From NCBI RefSeq assembly GCF_025244905.1, contig NZ_CP104285.1:2604001-2668000 (forward strand): DNA of 64,000 nt. Reading direction: 5' to 3'. This DNA is from Enterobacter mori (GTDB taxonomy: Bacteria; Pseudomonadota; Gammaproteobacteria; Enterobacterales; Enterobacteriaceae). The position numbers and the translations under genes are program-made. Under the pieces are notes generated by a model. That model saw nothing but the letters and a program-made list of their open reading frames with translations. It had not been told where the DNA came from and did not search any database. Below are positions 1-7,419 of this stretch, piece after piece (position 1 is the first letter of the stretch; each line of letters starts with the position of its first letter).

Positions 1-2533
1 GCTTGATGGCGCCGATGTCCGTCGCGCCCGCGCTCACCGCCTGGCAAATATCGCCTTTGCTGACGTTATGACACGAACAGATCTGTGCGCTTTCCGGCAG
101 CGCCGCCACGCCGAGCGCTTTTGGCGCACTGCCTGACGACGCGGGTAATATCAGCGTTTCCGGCTCTTTTGGCAGGCTGATGCCGTTAAGCATCATTTGC
201 ACCAGCGTGGCATATTCACTGGCATCCCCCACCAGCACGCCGCCGAGCAGCGTTTTGCCATCGTGGCTGACCACGATTTTCTTGTAGATTTGCTTCGGAC
301 CGTGCGTCCACTGGTAGCTCAGCGCCCCGGGCGTGCGCCCGTGAGCGTCGCCGAACGAGGCCACGTCCACACCGAGCAGCTTGAGTTTGGTACTCATATC
401 CGCGCCGGTGAAGGTTTTCTCCTCACCTGCCAGCGCGGCGGCGGCCACCCGTGCCATCTGATAACCGGGCGCAACCAGGCCAAAGATTTTTCCTTCCCAC
501 AGGGCGCACTCGCCGATGGCAAGCACGTCCGGATCGGAGGTCCGGCAGCCGTCGTCAATGCCGATCCCGCCTCGCTCGCCAATAGCCAGCCCGCAGCTGC
601 GCGCCAGCGCGTCCTGCGGACGAATACCGGCAGAAAAGACCACCATGTCCGTTTCCAGCTGTTCGCCATCGGCAAAGTGCAGCACCAGTCCGCCGTCCGC
701 GGTGGCAATCTCCGTCGTCGCTTTACGGGTGTGAACGCCAACGCCCAGCGCCTCGATTTTCTTGCGCAGCATCGCCGCGCCGTCGTTGTCGAGCTGCACC
801 GCCATCAGATTGGGCGCAAACTCCACTACGTGGGTTTCCAGCCCGAGTTGCTTCAGGGCATTCGCTGCCTCCAGCCCCAGCAGCCCACCGCCAATCACCA
901 CTCCGCGGCGCGAACCCGCCGCATGCGCCGCAATCTTGTCCAGGTCGTCAAGGGTGCGGTAGACAAAACAGCCCGGCAGATCGCTGCCCGGTACCGGTGG
1001 GACGAACGGATAAGAGCCGGTCGCCAGCACCAGTTTATCCCAGTGGGTTTCGTGCCCGCTGGCGGTGCGCACCACGCGCGCATCGCGGTCGATGGCGACA
1101 ATCTGCTGCGACAGGCGCAGCTCAATGCCGTTGTCGGCAAAGAAATCCCCTTCCACCAGCGAGAGCGACTCTGCGCTGCGGCCGCCAAAATATTCCGACA
1201 GATGCACGCGGTCGTAAGCGGCATAGCGCTCTTCGCCAAAGACGATTATCTGGTACTGTTCATGTAAATTGCGGTTCACGCAATCTTCGAGAAAATGATG
1301 GCCGACCATACCGTGCCCAACCACCACCAGAGTAGGTTTTGTCATAGCGTTCTGTCCTGCAACCTGCGGTTGCGTAGTGAAACGATCGAACAGCCAGTCC
1401 GCACGTGCGGGCGCAGCCGTTGCCAGTAAATCGGTAAATGTTGCCGCACTGCGGCAGTCCCCCATCAGCAGCACGCCTGCCAGCGCCCCCTGATGGATCA
1501 GTAAACGACGATAGTGACGGGTCAGCGGATCCCATGCGCTCCAGACCACATCGCCCTCCTGCTCTGCCGCGCGCCCAAGGCTGAACAACTCCACGCCGGT
1601 CACCTTGAGGCGCACGCCGTTGTCGGTGAGGGTAAACGGCACGGTAACGTCTTCGGCCAGCCGCGCGGCGAGGATATCCGCCTGCGCCATGCAGGGGGCG
1701 ACCAGACCAAACGTCTGGCCGTCAATTTCACAGCACTCGCCAATGGCGTAGACGTTCGGCTCGGAGGTCTGCATCTGGTGATCCACCACGATGCCGCGCG
1801 CGCAGCGAATGCCGCTGGCCTGCGCCAGCGAAACGTTCGGCTGCACGCCGGTTGCCAGCACCACGCGCGCGGCGGCGACGCTGTGCCCACTGAGCAGCGT
1901 CACGCTGTTGTCGTTAATTGCCGCGATGCCGGAGGAAAGCTCGCAGCGCACGCCCCGCGCCGCCAGCGCCTCTTCCAGCAGCATTCCGGCCTGCTGGTCC
2001 AGCTGTTGCTCCATTAGCCACGGACCACGATGAACAACAGTGACGTCGTCACCTTTAAGCGCCAGCGCTGCCGCCGTCTCAACGCCGAGCACGCCGCCCC
2101 CCAGCACCACCGCAGGACCGGCAATCGCCTGAATGGCCCGGGTATTCTCCAGGGTACGGAATGTGAATACGTGCGGCGCATCGCCGCCGGGGATGGGCGG
2201 AACAAAGGGCGTTGACCCGGTAGCAAACACCAGTGCATCCCAGCCCACCGTGCGGGCGGTGGTTTGCACTTCCCGCGTGTCCACGTTCACGGCGATCGCC
2301 TTTTCGCCCCGCAGCACCGTCACGCCGCGCGCCTGGTACCACTCATCATCCTGAAGACAGATGCCCGCCGCCGTTTTCTCACGGCCCAGCACGGGCGAAA
2401 GCTGGATGCGGTTATAGGCATGCTCCGGCTCGTCACCGATGACGGTGATAGCGAAACGACCGTCAGCACGCCCGGTGAGCGAGGCAATCAGCCGCGTGGC
2501 CGCCATGCCATTTCCGATAATGACCAGTCGCAT
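1..2533 (-). CDS. nasB: NasC-NasB fusion: assimilatory nitrite reductase large subunit with N-terminal NasC-like flavoprotein (partial)
   Basis: One uninterrupted frame of 844 codons from the ATG at 2533 to the left edge; I checked every codon and found no stop. Residues 1 to about 390 are a FAD/NAD(P)H oxidoreductase resembling NasC (GNGMAATRL, VLGGGVLG, ATGV motifs). At 1345 an internal ATG begins a second complete module (VGHGMVGHH, VIGGGLLGLEAA) typical of NasB/NirB. It is followed by a BFD-like [2Fe-2S] domain (ICSCHNVSKG) at the window edge; the sirohaem/4Fe-4S domain must lie outside. Role: cytoplasmic electron supply for nitrate and six-electron reduction of nitrite to ammonium. It starts 13 nt after nasD with a strong SD (GAGGGGG). 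In Klebsiella nasC and nasB are described as separate genes; the internal ATG at 1345 has AGGACAG upstream, so a separate NasB could also be made. Function is confident; the fused state is seen directly. Confidence 0.9.
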   Translation of the reverse strand, partial: MRLVIIGNGMAATRLIASLTGRADGRFAITVIGDEPEHAYNRIQLSPVLGREKTAAGICLQDDEWYQARGVTVLRGEKAIAVNVDTREVQTTARTVGWDALVFATGSTPFVPPIPGGDAPHVFTFRTLENTRAIQAIAGPAVVLGGGVLGVETAAALALKGDDVTVVHRGPWLMEQQLDQQAGMLLEEALAARGVRCELSSGIAAINDNSVTLLSGHSVAAARVVLATGVQPNVSLAQASGIRCARGIVVDHQMQTSEPNVYAIGECCEIDGQTFGLVAPCMAQADILAARLAEDVTVPFTLTDNGVRLKVTGVELFSLGRAAEQEGDVVWSAWDPLTRHYRRLLIHQGALAGVLLMGDCRSAATFTDLLATAAPARADWLFDRFTTQPQVAGQNAMTKPTLVVVGHGMVGHHFLEDCVNRNLHEQYQIIVFGEERYAAYDRVHLSEYFGGRSAESLSLVEGDFFADNGIELRLSQQIVAIDRDARVVRTASGHETHWDKLVLATGSYPFVPPVPGSDLPGCFVYRTLDDLDKIAAHAAGSRRGVVIGGGLLGLEAANALKQLGLETHVVEFAPNLMAVQLDNDGAAMLRKKIEALGVGVHTRKATTEIATADGGLVLHFADGEQLETDMVVFSAGIRPQDALARSCGLAIGERGGIGIDDGCRTSDPDVLAIGECALWEGKIFGLVAPGYQMARVAAAALAGEEKTFTGADMSTKLKLLGVDVASFGDAHGRTPGALSYQWTHGPKQIYKKIVVSHDGKTLLGGVLVGDASEYATLVQMMLNGISLPKEPETLILPASSGSAPKALGVAALPESAQICSCHNVSKGDICQAVSAGATDIGAIK

Positions 2534-2546
2534 CAAAGCCCCCTCG

Positions 2547-3335
2547 CTACGCCGCTTTCGGCTGCTTTTCATAGAGGAAATGCAGGATCTGCTGACGCAT
2601 GTGGTGATAGCGGCTGTCGTCGGCCAGTTGCACCCGGTTACGCGGGCGCGGCAGGTCTACGCGCAGGATCTCCCCGACGGTGGCCGCCGGGCCGTTGGTC
2701 ATCATCAGCACGCGATCGGAGAGCAGCACCGCCTCGTCCACGTCGTGGGTAATGAGCACGATGGTAGTGTTCAGCGCCTGCTGGATCTGCATCACCGAGT
2801 CCTGCAGGTGGGCGCGCGTCAGCGCATCCAGCGCGCCGAAGGGTTCATCCATCAGCAGCACTTTCGGCTTCATCGCCAGCGCGCGGGCAATGCCGACGCG
2901 CTGCTTCATGCCGCCGGAGATCTCCCCCGGGCGTTTGTGCAGCGCGTGCCCCATCTGCACGCGGTCGAGGTTGTGTTCAATCCACTCTTTCCGCTCGGCC
3001 TTGCTCATGGTGCGACGAAAGACCTGATCCACCGCCAGCGCAACGTTGTCGAAACAGGTGAGCCACGGCAGCAGCGAATGGTTCTGAAAGACCACGGCAC
3101 GTTCCGGACCCGGCCCGGCAATTTCACGGTTGTCGCAAATCAGCCCCCCTTCCGTCGGCAGCGTGATCCCTGCGATAAGGTTCAGCAGCGTCGATTTACC
3201 GCAGCCGGAATGGCCGATCAGGCTAACGGTTTCGCCCTCATGGATATCAAAAGAGACGTTTTGCAGCGCCAGAAACTCGCCGCTGGCGGTGGAAAAACGC
3301 TGGCTCACGGCCTGGACCTGAATTAATGGTTTCAT
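2547..3335 (-). CDS. nasD: Nitrate ABC transporter ATP-binding protein NasD (NrtD-like)
   Basis: 262-residue ATPase that powers uptake of nitrate/nitrite through the NasFED transporter at the inner membrane. Walker A (GHSGCGKST, about residue 40), signature motif (SGGMKQR), Walker B with D-loop (LLMDEPFGALDA) and the switch histidine (LITHDVDEA) are all present. It belongs to the nitrate/sulfonate/taurine importer subfamily and lacks the extra C-terminal substrate-binding domain of cyanobacterial NrtC. The start has a clean SD (AAGGAGCG). It lies 9 nt after nasE and 13 nt before the nasCB frame, so it is co-transcribed with both. Confidence 0.93.
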   Translation of the reverse strand: MKPLIQVQAVSQRFSTASGEFLALQNVSFDIHEGETVSLIGHSGCGKSTLLNLIAGITLPTEGGLICDNREIAGPGPERAVVFQNHSLLPWLTCFDNVALAVDQVFRRTMSKAERKEWIEHNLDRVQMGHALHKRPGEISGGMKQRVGIARALAMKPKVLLMDEPFGALDALTRAHLQDSVMQIQQALNTTIVLITHDVDEAVLLSDRVLMMTNGPAATVGEILRVDLPRPRNRVQLADDSRYHHMRQQILHFLYEKQPKAA

Positions 3336-3344
3336 GTTCGCTCC

Positions 3345-4223
3345 TTATTTTTCCTGCCAGCTAAAGCGACGGGCGATCAGCATCAACCCCTGCTCCAGCA
3401 GCAACCCAACCACGCCAATGATGACGATGGCGATGAGAATGTTTTCGACGTTGAGGTTGTTCCACTCGTTCCAGATCCAGAAACCGATCCCCAGCCCCCC
3501 GGTGAGCATCTCGGCGGCGACAATCACCAGCCAGGCGATGCCGATGGAGAGGCGCACCCCGGTCAGCACCGCAGGCAGTACCGCCGGGAAGAGGATGCGG
3601 CGCATGATGGTCCATTCGGAAAGCTGCAGGACGCGGGCGACATTGAGGTAGTCCTGGGGAATACGGCGCACGCCCTCGGCGGTGTTGATCACCATCGGCC
3701 AAATGGAGCAGATAAAAATGGTCCAGCTCGACGCGGGCTCTGCTTTCTGGAAGAGCAATAAACCAATAGGCAGCCAGGCCAGCGGGCTCACCGGGCGTAG
3801 CAGCGCAATCAGCGGGTTGAACATGCGCGAGAAAAAAGTAAAACGCCCAATCAGAAAGCCGAGCGGAATACCCGCCAGCGCAGCCAGCCCAAATCCGATG
3901 GCGACGCGCTGCAATGAGGCAAGCACGTTCCAGCCGATGCCCATATCGTTAGGCCCGTCGCGATAAAACGGATCGGCAAACAGGGTAATGGCGGAATCAA
4001 GCGTGCTGAGCGGCGTCGGGAAGCCTTTGCTGTTTATCGCCGCCAGTTGCCAGAGCACCACCAGCAACCCCAGACCCAGCATTGCCGGAATGATGCGCTG
4101 GAGAAGGTCGTTAAGCCGACGCGCAAATGCCGGGGTGCGACGGCGAACCTGCACAGGTGGCAGGGGGATGACTTCCCCACTCGCGGGTGTCTCTTGTGAT
4201 GTCGTCTTTTGCAGATGCTGCAT
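3345..4223 (-). CDS. nasE: Nitrate ABC transporter permease NasE (NrtB-like)
   Basis: 292-residue inner-membrane permease. A proline-rich cytoplasmic N-terminus is followed by about six hydrophobic segments and the BPD_transp_1 EAA-type loop (EGVRRIPQDYLNVARVLQLS) that contacts the NasD ATPase. It pairs with the NasF binding protein to import nitrate and nitrite. The start codon is 2 nt after the nasF stop, indicating translational coupling. Length and context fit NasE/NrtB; distant relatives are taurine and sulfonate permeases, but the operon context settles the substrate. Confidence 0.92.
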   Translation of the reverse strand: MQHLQKTTSQETPASGEVIPLPPVQVRRRTPAFARRLNDLLQRIIPAMLGLGLLVVLWQLAAINSKGFPTPLSTLDSAITLFADPFYRDGPNDMGIGWNVLASLQRVAIGFGLAALAGIPLGFLIGRFTFFSRMFNPLIALLRPVSPLAWLPIGLLLFQKAEPASSWTIFICSIWPMVINTAEGVRRIPQDYLNVARVLQLSEWTIMRRILFPAVLPAVLTGVRLSIGIAWLVIVAAEMLTGGLGIGFWIWNEWNNLNVENILIAIVIIGVVGLLLEQGLMLIARRFSWQEK

Positions 4224-4225
4224 AA

Positions 4226-5473
4226 TCAGGCCCCTTTACAATGAATGGCGAAGCGGTTGGCGTATCCTTCCGGGTCGGTACCATTCCAGACGGTGCCGTC
4301 CATCAATGTGCTGCTGCGTAGTGGTGATGCCGGTGCGATAATGCCCCCCACCGCTGTGGCAGCATCCTGCCAGGTTGCGGTCTGGTTAATCCGTTGCGCA
4401 ATGCCCGCGTAGTCCGGTGCAGATTTAAGCAAGCCCCAGCGACGGAACTGAGTCAGGAACCACATGCCGTCAGAGAGATACGGATAGCTGACGGCCCCCT
4501 CGTTGAAGAAGCGGATCGGGTGCGCGTCCTGCCAGCGCTGGCCCAGGCCATTGTCGTACTCGCCCAGCATCCGTCCGGTGAGGTACTGCTCTTTGCAGTT
4601 GAGCCAGGCGCGGCGGGAAAGTATCCGCGCGGTCTCGCGTTTGTTTTCCGGGGAGGCGTCGATCCAGCGCGCGGCTTCCATCACGGCGCTCACCAGCGCC
4701 CGGGCGGTATGCGGGTTCCTCTCCACCCAGTCGCGGCGAGTGCCGAGGATTTTTTCCGGATGGTCGGCCCAGATAGACTGCGACGTGGCGGCGGTAAAGC
4801 CGATGCGGTCGTTAATCGCCCGCGCGTTCCACGGCTCGCCGACGCAAAAGCCCACCATGTTGCCAATGCGCATGTTCATCACCATCTGCGGCGGCGGCAC
4901 CACCACGGTCCGGATATCGTCAAAAGGGTTAATGCCCGCACTGGCGAGCCAGTAGTAGAGCCACATGGCGTGTGTCCCGGTCGGGAAGGTGTGCGCGAAG
5001 GTGTAGGTGCCCGGCGCGTGCTGCCCAATCAGCTTTTTCAGCCCGTCGAGATCGTGAACCCCCTTCTCCGCCAGATCGCTGGAGAGCGTGATGGCCTGAC
5101 CGTTCTGGTTAAGGGTCATCAGGTTCGCCATCTGCTGCGGCTTGCCGGCAATGCCCAGTTCCAGCCCGTACAGCAGGCCGTAAAGAATGTGCGCCGCATC
5201 CAGCTCTCCCGCCACCAGCTTGTCGCGCACCGCCGCCCAGCTCGCCTCCTTGGTCGGCACGATGCTGATGCCGTATTTTTTATCAAACCCTTTCAGGGCC
5301 GCGATAACCACCGGGGCACAGTCGGTCAGCTGGATAAACCCGATGCGCACCGTTTCCTGTTCCGGTTTATCCGAGCCTGCCGCCCACGCGGCCTGCATGA
5401 CACCCGGTAACAGCATTGCGCCACTCGCCAGCATGCTGGCCTGCAAAAACCGCCGTCTCGACAAATCCGCCAT
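4226..5473 (-). CDS. nasF: Periplasmic nitrate-binding protein NasF (NrtA-like, Tat signal)
   Basis: 415-residue solute-binding protein that captures nitrate/nitrite in the periplasm for NasED. The N-terminus has a twin-arginine signal (SRRRFLQ followed by a hydrophobic stretch and AWAA), so it is probably exported folded. I chose the ATG at 5473 because CAGGAG stands 5 nt upstream. The longer frame (start at 5524) would begin inside the leader terminator and read its U-tract, which is not credible. First gene of the nasFEDCB operon, controlled by a sigma-54-type promoter and leader antitermination (separate entries). Confidence 0.93.
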   Translation of the reverse strand: MADLSRRRFLQASMLASGAMLLPGVMQAAWAAGSDKPEQETVRIGFIQLTDCAPVVIAALKGFDKKYGISIVPTKEASWAAVRDKLVAGELDAAHILYGLLYGLELGIAGKPQQMANLMTLNQNGQAITLSSDLAEKGVHDLDGLKKLIGQHAPGTYTFAHTFPTGTHAMWLYYWLASAGINPFDDIRTVVVPPPQMVMNMRIGNMVGFCVGEPWNARAINDRIGFTAATSQSIWADHPEKILGTRRDWVERNPHTARALVSAVMEAARWIDASPENKRETARILSRRAWLNCKEQYLTGRMLGEYDNGLGQRWQDAHPIRFFNEGAVSYPYLSDGMWFLTQFRRWGLLKSAPDYAGIAQRINQTATWQDAATAVGGIIAPASPLRSSTLMDGTVWNGTDPEGYANRFAIHCKGA

Positions 5474-5494
5474 GACCACTCCTGAAAAAAAGAC

Positions 5495-5535
5495 AAAAAA
5501 AAGCGCCCGACGGTGCCGGAGCACCGCTGGACGCC
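5495..5535 (-). terminator. nasF leader attenuator (intrinsic terminator)
   Basis: On the minus strand a GC-rich hairpin with a TCCG loop (arms GGCGTCC-AGCGGTGC and GCACCGT-CGGGCGC) is followed by eight T. It sits 22 nt before the nasF ATG and after the predicted start of transcription. This is the arrangement known for Klebsiella nasF, where NasR with nitrate or nitrite prevents termination. Confidence 0.88.
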
Positions 5536-5546
5536 TTTATCCCGAA

Positions 5547-5575
5547 GACGCATGCACCGCCGTTGGCGCATCGTC
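5547..5575 (-). promoter_or_regulatory. ANTAR-type antiterminator hairpin in nasF leader (NasR target)
   Basis: On the minus strand GACG-ATGC-GCC pairs with GGT-GCAT-(G)-CGTC around the six-base loop AACGGC. The loop has A at position 1 and G at position 4, the two conserved loop bases of ANTAR-binding RNA hairpins. It lies just upstream of the leader terminator, as in the Klebsiella nasF leader. I could not assign a second ANTAR hexaloop with confidence; it may overlap the terminator stem. Confidence 0.8.
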
Positions 5576-5594
5576 AAAAATGGTTAAACAGATA

Positions 5595-5611
5595 ATGCAA
5601 AGGGAATGCCA
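5595..5611 (-). promoter_or_regulatory. Sigma-54 promoter of nasF operon
   Basis: The minus strand reads TGGCATTCCCTTTGCAT, with GG and GC separated by exactly 10 bases as in the -24/-12 consensus. Transcription would start near 5585, giving a leader of about 110 nt that contains the ANTAR hairpin and the terminator. This implies NtrC-dependent general nitrogen control. Confidence 0.85.
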
Positions 5612-5646
5612 GGTTTTAAGGCCCTGCTTTCGGGGCGTTAACCTGG
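5609..5646. repeat. Inverted repeat overlapping the -24 element of the nasF promoter
   Basis: Two nested arms on the minus strand: CCAGGTT (5640-5646) with AACCTGG (5609-5615), and GCCC (5633-5636) with GGGC (5621-5624). It lies upstream of the inferred transcription start, so it cannot be part of the leader RNA. No T-run follows, so it is a poor terminator for nasR. One arm overlaps the -24 box, which suggests a protein-binding site or a cruciform; its function is unknown. Confidence 0.55.
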
Positions 5647-5683
5647 TAGCTGTCGCGTTAGCGCACCTCAATCAGGCATTAAA

Positions 5684-5700
5684 TGCCCACTGATTGTGCA
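5684..5700 (-). promoter_or_regulatory. Candidate NtrC-binding site upstream of nasF
   Basis: The minus strand reads TGCACAATCAGTGGGCA, matching both ends of the NtrC consensus (TGCAC...TGCA-like). It is centred about 107 bases upstream of the inferred transcription start, a usual distance for an enhancer of a sigma-54 promoter. The inner bases deviate, so this is a moderate-confidence call. Confidence 0.5.
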
Positions 5701-5701
5701 T

Positions 5702-6886
5702 CTACTCCTTTGGTGTTAGCTGCCACAGATTCTTCACTGTGAGCAGGGCGCGCGCGATATCGACCATGCGCTGGTTCTTGTCCATCGCCATTTTGCGCAG
5801 TGTCGTCCACGCCTGTTCCTCACTCATGCTCTGATGCGTCATTAGCACGCTTTTGGCTTTATCAATGGTCTTACGCTCCTCCAGCGTATCGCGGAGTGAG
5901 GCCAGCTGGCGGGAGAGCTGGTCTATCTCTCGCGCCTGCTGGCGAACCAGCAGCAGCAAGGGTTTATCCGGGTAAAGCGCCAGAGGATCGTCATGCTCTT
6001 CGCCACGCATCGTGGCTTCACCGGACGCCTGAATCGCGTCATCCACCGCCACCATCAGATCGGCAATCACCCTTTCTTCAAGCGTGCGCAGATGTTCAAG
6101 ACGCGAGGTTTGCAAGGCAAACCAGTTCAGCGCGGTATTGCCATTGTCAGCGGCGGGCTGACGGGTGCAGGCGACGCGCCGGAGTTGCTCTGTTTCTCGA
6201 TCGGGCTGGCAGTTGTGGGCAAAGGTGTTCTGCACCTCAGCGTGGCTGTGGGATAAAAAGATCTCAAAACAGGCCTGCTGCCCGTCAATCCTGTCTACCA
6301 GTCGCTGACGGGTTTCATCATTGAAAAACCCCTGCGTGAAGCCTATCGCCCCTAGTGCCCGCTCTTGCCCTACCAGCTCTTTGCCCTGCATCAGGCTATA
6401 AAGGGCGACAAAACGGCCCGCGATTTGCGGATCGTCAATGCTGTCATTGAGTTGCGGTACGATACTGAGCAGCTGGCGAAGCATCCGGCAGTAATGCTCC
6501 ATGGCCTGAGGTGCCGTTATGCTTTGGGTGTCTATCCCGTCACGCTGCAAAGGCAGTGTTTCCAGACTGAGTAACGCACAGGCGATGCGCTCACAAACGC
6601 CGCTCCCCGTGACCGGGAACTGTGCTTTCAGCATGGCCTGTAGCGCAGTGAGGTTTTCATCCACCAGCCCACGACTGGCTTTGCATTCGGGGGCATACAG
6701 CTTACCCTGAGAGCAGAGCCAGACGTTGGATGCCCCGCGCTCGCACTGGAGCATATGCACAAGGCGGCTGATGCCGTTAACCAGCACGCCCAACGCAGCC
6801 AGCCTGCCGAGCTGCTCCCGGCGAAGTAATGTCGCGCGCTGGAACCACTCGGTTGCCGCGGGTGAACTGTCCGCCATCAATGTCAT
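5702..6886 (-). CDS. nasR: Nitrate/nitrite-responsive transcription antiterminator NasR
   Basis: 394-residue cytoplasmic RNA-binding regulator. The N-terminal two thirds form the NIT (nitrate/nitrite-sensing) domain. The last 70 or so residues are an ANTAR domain (pattern ERKTIDKAKSVLM, then SEEQAW and a C-terminal helix) that binds the nasF leader hairpin. The start at 6886 was chosen for the SD GGGAGAG 7 nt upstream and because it gives the length known for Klebsiella NasR; longer in-frame starts run into the ychN promoter region. It sits directly upstream of the operon it controls and is divergent from ychN. Confidence 0.93.
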   Translation of the reverse strand: MTLMADSSPAATEWFQRATLLRREQLGRLAALGVLVNGISRLVHMLQCERGASNVWLCSQGKLYAPECKASRGLVDENLTALQAMLKAQFPVTGSGVCERIACALLSLETLPLQRDGIDTQSITAPQAMEHYCRMLRQLLSIVPQLNDSIDDPQIAGRFVALYSLMQGKELVGQERALGAIGFTQGFFNDETRQRLVDRIDGQQACFEIFLSHSHAEVQNTFAHNCQPDRETEQLRRVACTRQPAADNGNTALNWFALQTSRLEHLRTLEERVIADLMVAVDDAIQASGEATMRGEEHDDPLALYPDKPLLLLVRQQAREIDQLSRQLASLRDTLEERKTIDKAKSVLMTHQSMSEEQAWTTLRKMAMDKNQRMVDIARALLTVKNLWQLTPKE

Positions 6887-6959
6887 GCTTACTCTCCCGG
6901 GTAGCGAATCTTCCGGGGAAATAAGCAATATTCGTGCCTTTCGAACAACAGGAGTCAAC

Positions 6960-7313
6960 ATGCAGAAGATTTTGATCGTCGCCAACGGTGCGGCCTACGG
7001 CAGTGAATCCCTTTTCAACAGCCTGCGCCTGGCGATAGCGCTGCGTGAAAAAGAGTGCGCGCCTGAGCTGCGTCTTTTTTTGATGTCGGATGCCGTCACC
7101 GCCGGACTGAAGGGACAAAAACCCGCCGAGGGGTACAACATCCAGCAGATGCTGGAGATCCTGACCGCGCAAAATGTGCCGGTCAAACTGTGTAAGACCT
7201 GCACCGACGGGCGCGGTATCACCGGGCTGCCGCTGATTGATGGCGTCGAGATAGGGACGCTGGTTGAGCTGGCCGACTGGACCCTGACCGCCGATAAAGT
7301 ATTAACTTTTTAA
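6960..7313 (+). CDS. ychN: DsrE/DsrF-like protein YchN
   Basis: 117-residue cytoplasmic protein of the DsrE/YchN fold (MQKILIVANGAAYGSE...). It has a conserved cysteine pair (KLCKTC) near residue 80, as in sulfur-relay relatives. It has the length of E. coli YchN, which forms a homohexamer; its reaction is not established. SD AACAGGAG stands 6 nt before the ATG. In E. coli it neighbours chaC and the nar genes; here it faces nasR. Confidence 0.92.
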   Translation: MQKILIVANGAAYGSESLFNSLRLAIALREKECAPELRLFLMSDAVTAGLKGQKPAEGYNIQQMLEILTAQNVPVKLCKTCTDGRGITGLPLIDGVEIGTLVELADWTLTADKVLTF

Positions 7314-7360
7314 TAATAAACCCGTAAAAATATTATTTTCTTATGGACGCGGTTTCAGCA

Positions 7361-7388
7361 TCAAGTTTACCTGCAAGGCTGCCGATAG
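7361..7388 (+). promoter_or_regulatory. Candidate FliA (sigma-28) flagellar promoter for the chemoreceptor
   Basis: TCAAGTTT and GCCGATAG lie 12 bases apart, close to the flagellar class 3 consensus TAAAGTTT-N11-GCCGATAA. The element ends 31 bases before the ATG of the methyl-accepting protein gene. Spacing is one base long unless the -35 is read one base later. Expected for a chemoreceptor gene. Confidence 0.7.
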
Positions 7389-7419
7389 GCATGGAAACAA
7401 CACAGCAGGTATTTCACTT

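Noticed and set aside
197..1267. Long plus-strand open frame of 356 codons
   Set aside because: It is antisense to the nasC-nasB coding frame, which has clear domain motifs; the plus-strand translation is rich in His/Arg/Gln and resembles no protein.
5474..5524. Upstream extension of NasF by 17 residues
   Set aside because: It reads through the leader terminator and its U-tract, and a strong SD stands before the internal ATG at 5473, followed at once by the Tat signal.
5609..5646. Inverted repeat considered as the NasR RNA target or nasR terminator
   Set aside because: It lies upstream of the sigma-54 start, so it is not in the nasF leader, and no T-run follows it on the minus strand.
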